Assembly (NCBI GenBank): GCA_902496335.1
Contig: CABVAO010000031.1
Coordinates: 1 to 19,260 of the forward strand
Direction of reading: 5' to 3'
Source: an uncultured Collinsella sp.
GTDB taxonomy: Bacteria > Actinomycetota > Coriobacteriia > Coriobacteriales > Coriobacteriaceae
DNA: 19,260 nt
The notes below the pieces were generated by a model, which saw nothing but the letters and a program-made list of their open reading frames with translations, was not told the origin of the DNA and did not search any database. A program made the position numbers and the translations under genes. Below, in pieces: positions 14,605-19,260 of the stretch; within the stretch, counting starts at the first letter, position 1, and every line of letters starts with the position of its first letter.

Positions 14605-15993
14605 ATGATAAAAATTGCCAAGTTTGGCGGCTCGTCGGTCGCCGACGCCGAACATTTCAAGAAGATCAAGGCCATTGTCGATGCCGACCCTGCCCGCCGT
14701 TTTGTGGTGGTTTCCGCCTGCGGCCGCCGCTTTAAGGGCGACACCAAGGTGACCGACCTGCTCTACCTGGTTAACGCGCACGTTAAGTATCACGTGTCGT
14801 GTGAGGAGCTGCTCGAGGACATTGGCCAGCGCTATTTTGATATCGCTGACGAGCTGGAGCTCACCTATCCCATCCGCGAGGAGTTCGCGGCCTTTGCCGA
14901 GCGCGCCCGCTCGGGCGGCTACTCCACCGAGGAGCTCGTGAGCCGCGGCGAGTACTTCACCGCTCGCCTGATGGCCGAGTACCTGGGCCTGCCGTTCCTG
15001 GATGCCGCGACGGTTGTGGCGTTCCATCACGACGGTACGCTCAGCATGAATCGCACCTCCGAGCTGGTGCAGGAGTACGGTCAACAGGGCGGCTTTGTTA
15101 TGCCTGGTTTCTACGGCGCGACGCGTGAGGGCCAGATCAAGCTGCTCGACCGTGGCGGCGGCGATATTTCCGGCTCGATCCTGGCCAAGTGCCTGGGTGC
15201 CGACCTGTACGAGAACTGGACCGACGTCTCGGGCTTCTATTCTGCCGATCCGCGTATTGTTCCCGAGGCTCAGCCCATCGCCCGCGTTACCTACGAGGAA
15301 CTGCGCGAGCTTTCGTACATGGGTGCGAGCGTCCTGCACGAGGAAGCCGTATTCCCCGTGCGTGAGGCGGGTATTCCGCTGGTCATCAAGAACACCAATG
15401 CGCCGCAGGACCCCGGCACCATCATTAGCGAGACGGCTGATGAGGGCGAGGCGGAGCCCATCATTACCGGCGTGACCGGCAAGCGCGGCTTTGTCGCCAT
15501 CAACGTTGCCCGCGACCGCACCAAGCCCCGCGTTGGCTTTATGCGCCGTGCACTTTCGGTGTTCGAACGCTATGACGTTTCCGTCGAGCATATGCCCACC
15601 GGCGTCGACCGCTTTGGCGCCGTGGTGCAGGAGCAGGACGTTCACGATTCACTGTACTCGCTTGTGGGCGACATTCAGCAGGAGGTCGAGCCGCTCGAGA
15701 TCGAGGTTGTCGAGGGCCTGGCACTTATCGCGACCGTCGGCCGTAACCTGCGCGGCCGCGCGGGTATCTCGGGCCACCTGTTTGGTATGCTTGGCCAGGC
15801 TGGCGTGAGCGTGCGTATGATTTCGCAGAGCTGCGACGAGATCAACATCATTATCGGTGTCGAGGAGAAGGACTTCGACCTGGCGATTCGGACCATTTAC
15901 CGTGCCTTCTCCGATGAGAACGGCATTGTGAAGGTCTCTGACCTGGAGGCTCCCGCGCCGGCCGATTCCGCTCTGGTCGCGCTCCACAAGTAG
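14605..15993 (+). CDS. lysC: Aspartate kinase
   Basis: This enzyme makes beta-aspartyl phosphate from aspartate and ATP, the first and usually feedback-regulated step toward Lys, Thr and Met. It is 462 residues long, of the monofunctional ~450-residue type. The N-terminus carries the KFGGSSVA nucleotide-binding motif (6-13). LDRGGGDISGSILAK and ENWTDVSGFYSADPR form the catalytic core. Two ACT repeats follow from about 295, with VEHMPTGVDRFGAVV and the second in LIATVGRNL...SVRMISQ. The ACT domains imply control by lysine and/or threonine; which one cannot be read here. The frequent ACT motif SGID is PTGVD here. The start has GAAAGG 13 bases upstream, a slightly long spacing. Confidence 0.93.
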   Translation: MIKIAKFGGSSVADAEHFKKIKAIVDADPARRFVVVSACGRRFKGDTKVTDLLYLVNAHVKYHVSCEELLEDIGQRYFDIADELELTYPIREEFAAFAERARSGGYSTEELVSRGEYFTARLMAEYLGLPFLDAATVVAFHHDGTLSMNRTSELVQEYGQQGGFVMPGFYGATREGQIKLLDRGGGDISGSILAKCLGADLYENWTDVSGFYSADPRIVPEAQPIARVTYEELRELSYMGASVLHEEAVFPVREAGIPLVIKNTNAPQDPGTIISETADEGEAEPIITGVTGKRGFVAINVARDRTKPRVGFMRRALSVFERYDVSVEHMPTGVDRFGAVVQEQDVHDSLYSLVGDIQQEVEPLEIEVVEGLALIATVGRNLRGRAGISGHLFGMLGQAGVSVRMISQSCDEINIIIGVEEKDFDLAIRTIYRAFSDENGIVKVSDLEAPAPADSALVALHK

Positions 15994-16044
15994 CTGCTAT
16001 CCCAGTAGATTTATGGGACTTGCCTCAAAAATCTACGGCGGGGC

Positions 16045-16066
16045 GTTTCGTTTCGGTTTCGTTTCG
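16045..16066 (+). repeat. 11-bp perfect tandem repeat of GTTTCGTTTCG
   Basis: Two adjacent copies (16045-16055 and 16056-16066) lie in the lysC-asd gap just before a GC-rich hairpin. It is a simple-sequence tract; function unknown. Confidence 0.75.
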
Positions 16067-16067
16067 A

Positions 16068-16092
16068 CGGGGCGGGTTTCGTGCCTGCCCCG
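16068..16092 (+). terminator. Possible terminator between lysC and asd
   Basis: CGGGGCGGG and CCTGCCCCG form a nine-pair stem (one G-U) with a seven-base loop, followed by TTCTTGTAT, a weak U-rich tail. A looser 8-bp stem (16005-16012 with 16029-16036) precedes it. It implies that asd may have its own promoter within 16093-16160, but I see no clear -35/-10 pair there. Confidence 0.45.
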
Positions 16093-16167
16093 TTCTTGTA
16101 TACACTGGCAACAATAATCGGCCTGCTCGGCGTGCGGGCAAAAGCCACAACCTTTAAAGGGGGAAGC

Positions 16168-17193
16168 ATGAAACAGTACACGGTTGCTATTTTGGGCGCG
16201 ACGGGAGCTGTGGGCACCCAGATGCTTGAGTGCCTCAACGAGCAGGAGTTTCCGGTCGGTAAGCTAAAGCTGCTGGCGAGTGCGCGTTCCGCGGGCAAGA
16301 CCGTTGAGTTCCGCGGTGAGCAGATCGTGATCGAAGAGGCTTGCCCCGAGGCCTTTGAGGGCTGTGATATTGTGCTCGGAGCCGCCGGTGACGATATCGC
16401 GAAGGAGCTACTGCCCGAGGCCGTCAAGCGCGGCGCCGTCGTGGTCGACAACAGCCATGCCTTCCGCATGGATCCCGAGGTGCCACTGGTCGTGCCCGAG
16501 ATCAATGCCGACGATATCAAGTGGCATCACGGCCTTATTGCCAATCCCAACTGCGCGACTATCATCGGCCTGGTTCCCACGTGGCCGCTGCATCAGCTCG
16601 CTGGCGTGAAGCGCATGATCGTCTCGACGTATCAGGCGGCTTCGGGTGCCGGCGCTCCCGGTATGGCCGAGCTCGAGGCTCAGCTGGCCGCCCTGGGCCG
16701 CGGCGAGGAGATTCCCGAGCCGCGCGCGTTTGCCGCCCAGCTGGCGAGCAACCTGATTCCGCAGATCGGCGGTGTCAAGGAGGAGGGCTTTACCTCTGAG
16801 GAGATGAAGCTGCAAAACGAGGGCCGCAAGATTATGCACCTGCCCGAGCTGCGCGTGAACTGCACCTGCGTGCGCGTGCCCGTGCTGCGCTCGCACTCCG
16901 AGAGCATTACGCTCGAGTTTGAGCGCGACATTACGGTTGACGAGGCCCGTGCTGCGCTGGCTGCCGCTCCCGGCGTCAAGCTGGTTGACGATATGGCTGC
17001 CGAGGATGCACACGACCGTTTCCCCATGCCGATGGATACGTCCGACCAGGACCTGATTTGGGTCGGCCGCGTGCGTCGCGACATCTCGAACCCCGAGGCC
17101 GCGCGCGGTATCACCTTCTGGTGCTGCGGCGACCAAATCCGTAAGGGCGCGGCAACCAACGCCGTCCAGATCGCTAAGCTGCTCTGCGAGTAG
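16168..17193 (+). CDS. asd: Aspartate-semialdehyde dehydrogenase
   Basis: This enzyme reduces beta-aspartyl phosphate with NADPH to aspartate semialdehyde, the branch point to lysine/diaminopimelate and homoserine. It is 341 residues long, the normal size. The NADP-binding GATGAVG is at 10-16, the catalytic cysteine C129 lies in NPNCATI, and the catalytic histidine is H243 in RVPVLRSHSE. The ATG at 16168 sits behind AAAGGGGGAAG; the frame extends upstream to a GTG at 16081, but that extension runs through the hairpin and has no homologous look. It follows lysC by 174 bp in the same direction, consistent with consecutive pathway steps. Confidence 0.95.
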   Translation: MKQYTVAILGATGAVGTQMLECLNEQEFPVGKLKLLASARSAGKTVEFRGEQIVIEEACPEAFEGCDIVLGAAGDDIAKELLPEAVKRGAVVVDNSHAFRMDPEVPLVVPEINADDIKWHHGLIANPNCATIIGLVPTWPLHQLAGVKRMIVSTYQAASGAGAPGMAELEAQLAALGRGEEIPEPRAFAAQLASNLIPQIGGVKEEGFTSEEMKLQNEGRKIMHLPELRVNCTCVRVPVLRSHSESITLEFERDITVDEARAALAAAPGVKLVDDMAAEDAHDRFPMPMDTSDQDLIWVGRVRRDISNPEAARGITFWCCGDQIRKGAATNAVQIAKLLCE

Positions 17194-17205
17194 TGTGACC
17201 TGTCC

Positions 17206-17335
17206 GGCGGGGGCCGGGCTTGGTTTTCAGAACGTCCTCGACCATGTGTGGCGCCTTGTCCTGCTCCTTCGGAGCCGCGGACAAGGCGCCACACTGGTCT
17301 GCGGAGTGTTCTGAAAACCAAGCCCGGCCCCCGCC
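17206..17335. repeat. Long composite palindrome 3, just after asd
   Basis: Perfect 28-bp outer arms (17206-17233 with 17308-17335) enclose perfect 16-bp middle arms (17246-17261 with 17279-17294), which in turn enclose GCTCC-TTC-GGAGC (17263-17275). It starts 12 bp after the asd stop. The sequence after the right arm is GC-rich with no T-run. The architecture matches palindromes 1 and 2, but arm sequences differ. Confidence 0.92.
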
Positions 17336-17550
17336 TGCGGTGACGCTGCTGCGAGCGGCCTGCGATGGGGCCGTTGTTGGTTGGGGCCGCTGGGCTGATG
17401 TGAGGGCACGTGGCCGTTGCGGGCCCTGGTCCCGGCGGCGGCCTCGGCGCTTTGCGCCTGCCGCCTTGGGGGACTGTGGGGCGCGGCCGGCAGCTGCGGC
17501 GCTGTCGCGCCTGCTGCCTGCGGGGACTTTGGGGTTGGTGCGAATCGAGG
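17336..17550. other. GC-rich gene-free stretch with degenerate direct repeat
   Basis: No credible gene is seen. An imperfect 28-bp direct repeat is present at 17454-17481 and 17507-17534, both of the form GCGCCTGC...GGGGACT..GGGG. The sequence is strongly G-rich and low in complexity, and could be decayed coding DNA or repeat debris. Confidence 0.5.
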
Positions 17551-17722
17551 TCTAATACTTTTCCGAGAAGTGAACGACCTTATTTGGACCCCCGAAGCAT
17601 TGGCATATTTTGACCGCCATTTCCTGCGGTTTTGTTGCGCGAATCCTGCGGTTTTGCGGTCTAAAGGTGTGGATGCTCCGGGGCTTCGATTTTACTCGTT
17701 CACTTCTCGGGAAAGTATTAGA
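17551..17722. mobile_element. MITE-like element with ~27-bp terminal inverted repeats
   Basis: The left end 17551-17577 and right end 17696-17722 are inverted copies with one mismatch over 27 bp. The ends begin TCTAATACTTTTCCGAGAAG on the left. The interior (118 bp) codes for nothing obvious. It holds a 12-bp direct repeat CCTGCGGTTTTG (17623-17634, 17645-17656) and a small inner inverted pair GACCGC/GCGGTC. No clear target-site duplication flanks it and no transposase is present. It may instead be a regulatory or binding-site array. Confidence 0.55.
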
Positions 17723-17888
17723 GCTCAGCTGATAGAGGTACCGCTCTGGCGTCGATGCCCCGCGTCTTCTTCGCTTGATTGGGGAAAACAGCCTCGCTTA
17801 AACAATTACGAGCCCGCCCAGACGTATCTGCGGGGTTGTCTGCACAGTTCGCGGTATTATGTTTGCGGAGTTTTGAAAGGAGCCGCAG

Positions 17889-18467
17889 GTGGTCACGACG
17901 ACGTTTGCTTCGCCTTTGGGCGAAATCTTGCTTGCCGCTGATGGCCGCGGTCTGACGGGGCTTTGGTTTGAGGGGCAGGAGCACTTTGGCTCCACGCTGC
18001 TCAAAGAGGATGCGGAGTATGTTGAAGGCGCCGATGCGGTTTCTGGTGCCGGTGGGATGTCTTCGGTAAGTCCGGCAAATGGCGCGGCGTCTTCGGTGCT
18101 TGAGCGTTCCTGGGCTTGGTTGAATGCTTATTTTGCGGGGCAGGAGCCTCGGTTTACGCCGCCGTTGCATATGATTGGTACGGCGTTTCAGCGCGAGGTT
18201 TGGTTTGAGCTGCTTTCTATCCCGCGTGGCGAGGTCGCTACGTATGGTGAGATCGCCCAGCGTGTTGCGGCTCGACATCGTGTACCGGGAAACGAAGCAC
18301 CCGTTGTGTCTCCTCGTGCGGTGGGGGCTGCGGTCGCGCGTAATCCCATTTCGATTATCGTGCCGTGCCATCGCGTGGTGGCGGCCGACGGATCGCTCAA
18401 CGGATATGCCGGCGGCCTCGACCGCAAGGAGTGGCTGCTTCGGCTTGAGGGCGCGTACGAGGAGTAA
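17889..18467 (+). CDS. ogt: Methylated-DNA--[protein]-cysteine S-methyltransferase
   Basis: This suicidal DNA-repair protein transfers the methyl group from O6-methylguanine (and O4-methylthymine) to its own cysteine. It is 192 residues long. The acceptor is C160 in IVPCHRVV, preceded by the DNA-binding helix region GEVATYGEIAQRVA and RAVGAAVARNP, and followed by NGYAGGLDRKEWLL. Two insertions are visible: a Gly/Ser/Ala-rich stretch at about 47-70 in the N-terminal domain, and HRVPGNEAPVVSP (~130-142) between the helix and RAVG. The GTG start is supported by AAAGGAG six bases upstream. A TATTAT at 17855-17860 is a possible -10 without a good -35. There is no alkA/ada partner nearby. Confidence 0.9.
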   Translation: MVTTTFASPLGEILLAADGRGLTGLWFEGQEHFGSTLLKEDAEYVEGADAVSGAGGMSSVSPANGAASSVLERSWAWLNAYFAGQEPRFTPPLHMIGTAFQREVWFELLSIPRGEVATYGEIAQRVAARHRVPGNEAPVVSPRAVGAAVARNPISIIVPCHRVVAADGSLNGYAGGLDRKEWLLRLEGAYEE

Positions 18468-18489
18468 CGCTCGAACACTTTGCATAGCC

Positions 18490-18522
18490 AAGACGCCGTG
18501 AAAGAACGAGTCGCCGTCTTTT
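18490..18522 (+). terminator. Weak terminator candidate after ogt
   Basis: AAGACG (18490-18495) can pair with CGTCTT (18515-18520) around a long loop, followed by TT and C. It is the only terminator-like structure in the ogt downstream region. Confidence 0.35.
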
Positions 18523-18560
18523 CGCGACCGGCATGCGTCCAAGCGCTCGGCATCTGAGCC

Positions 18561-18651
18561 TTAAGTTTGGTTAAGCCATATCCTGCGTATTTGAAAACGC
18601 GCAGGTTAAGCAGCTAAGGCTGCGCTAAGACGGCTGGCGGTGCGCTATCAT
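18561..18651 (+). promoter_or_regulatory. Candidate promoter and TTAAG/CTAAG repeat sites before the response regulator
   Basis: TTAAG occurs at 18561, 18571 and 18606, and CTAAG at 18614 and 18625. A TATCAT -10 lies at 18646-18651. The 10-11-bp periodicity of some pairs and their place near the -35 region are what OmpR/PhoB-type regulators often use, so autoregulation is possible. The -35 itself is poor, as in activator-dependent promoters. Confidence 0.35.
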
Positions 18652-18695
18652 CGGCGGTATCGAAACCTGTATAGCCGTGCGCCAAAGGAACAACC

Positions 18696-19260
18696 ATGAA
18701 GCTGATGCTTGCCGAAGACGAACCCGGCCTCTCCCGCGCTCTTACCGCGATTCTTCAACATAACGACTACGAGGTTGACACCGCGCTCGACGGCCTGACG
18801 GCGCTCGAATATCTACTCGCCAACGACTATGACGCCGCAATCCTGGACATCATGATGCCCGGCATGGATGGCATTGAGGTGCTCAAGCACACACGCGCCG
18901 CCGGTAAGCGTCTGCCCATCATCATGCTCACGGCAAAAAGCGAGGTGTCCGATAAGGTCGAGGGCCTGGATGCCGGCGCCAATGACTATCTGACCAAGCC
19001 GTTTGCCGCCAAGGAACTGCTCGCACGCATTCGTGCCATGACGCGTGCCGCGACGGCAATTGACGCCACGACGCTCAGCGTGGGCAACGTGCGCCTCGAC
19101 ACGGCGGCTTGTACGCTTATAGGTCCCTTGGGCGAGGAACACCTAGCCAATCGTGAGTTTCAGCTTATGGAGCTCTTTATGCGCAACGCCGGCACGCGCA
19201 TGCCCACCGAGCGTTTGATGCTCGAAGTCTGGGGCGAGGACGCGCCCGAAGGTGCCAATG
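18696..19260 (+). CDS. OmpR/PhoB-family response regulator, 3' partial
   Basis: This is a two-component transcription factor that runs off the window end (188 residues visible). The receiver domain (~1-115) has the acidic pocket AEDE (6-9), phospho-acceptor D51 in AILDIMMPGMDG, conserved T79 in MLTA and K101 in YLTKPF. A winged-helix DNA-binding domain starts about 125, with LANREFQLMELFMRNAG and LMLEVWG visible. The start ATG has AAAGGAA five bases upstream. A sensor kinase gene probably follows beyond the window. Signal and regulon are unknown. Confidence 0.92.
   Translation, partial: MKLMLAEDEPGLSRALTAILQHNDYEVDTALDGLTALEYLLANDYDAAILDIMMPGMDGIEVLKHTRAAGKRLPIIMLTAKSEVSDKVEGLDAGANDYLTKPFAAKELLARIRAMTRAATAIDATTLSVGNVRLDTAACTLIGPLGEEHLANREFQLMELFMRNAGTRMPTERLMLEVWGEDAPEGAN

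Noticed and set aside
14551..15645. Minus-strand 364-codon open frame
   Set aside because: It is antisense to lysC with low-complexity Ala/Gly/His composition and no motif.
17623..17656. Two CCTGCGGTTTTG copies as a CRISPR-like pair
   Set aside because: Only two 12-bp copies separated by 10 bp, no spacer series and no cas genes.
17417..17941. 174-codon open frame between asd and ogt
   Set aside because: It runs through the GC-rich repeat, then both ends of the inverted-repeat element, and overlaps the ogt start; composition changes along its length and no domain is seen.

Overview
The window looks like chromosome of a high-GC, anaerobic, carbohydrate-fermenting gut actinobacterium. Collinsella or another coriobacterium is my best guess. 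The support is a sugar PTS operon, a pyruvate formate-lyase activase, GC-rich codon use with frequent GTG starts, and the flavour of the proteins. This is an inference, since no rRNA or other taxonomic marker is present.

Layout. (1) Positions 1-5695 hold a fructoside/sucrose-type utilisation locus: a LacI-family regulator (5' end cut by the window), an operator/promoter region with three copies of a 17-bp motif, an atypical GH32 enzyme, a PTS EIIBC permease, a hairpin, and a canonical GH32 sucrose-6-phosphate hydrolase. The permease would import and phosphorylate the sugar, and the two cytoplasmic clan-J hydrolases would split it. (2) Positions 5972-10650 are housekeeping genes: a DegV/FakB-like protein, PflA, a membrane-anchored class-A beta-lactamase-fold serine hydrolase, MTA/SAH nucleosidase and the GTPase YsxC. 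(3) Positions 10706-11615 hold a broken toxin-antitoxin-like module: a C-terminal remnant of a probable DUF3990-type protein overlapped by an intact XRE-family gene. (4) Positions 11900-17193 form an aspartate-family cluster: thrB and thrC on the minus strand, divergent from lysC and asd on the plus strand. Together they provide aspartate kinase, aspartate-semialdehyde dehydrogenase, homoserine kinase and threonine synthase; homoserine dehydrogenase is not in the window. (5) Positions 17194-17888 are a gene-free, repeat-rich stretch, followed by ogt and the start of an OmpR-family response regulator that runs off the end.

The most unusual features are two. First, the PTS EIIC domain contains an in-frame 111-bp (37-residue) tandem duplication whose copies differ almost only at synonymous sites. 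Second, three long composite palindromes (106-130 bp, with nested perfect arms) sit downstream of thrB, thrC and asd. None is followed by a U-tract, so they do not look like ordinary terminators. A separate 172-bp element with about 27-bp terminal inverted repeats lies between asd and ogt. No CRISPR array, tRNA, rRNA or insertion-sequence transposase was seen.
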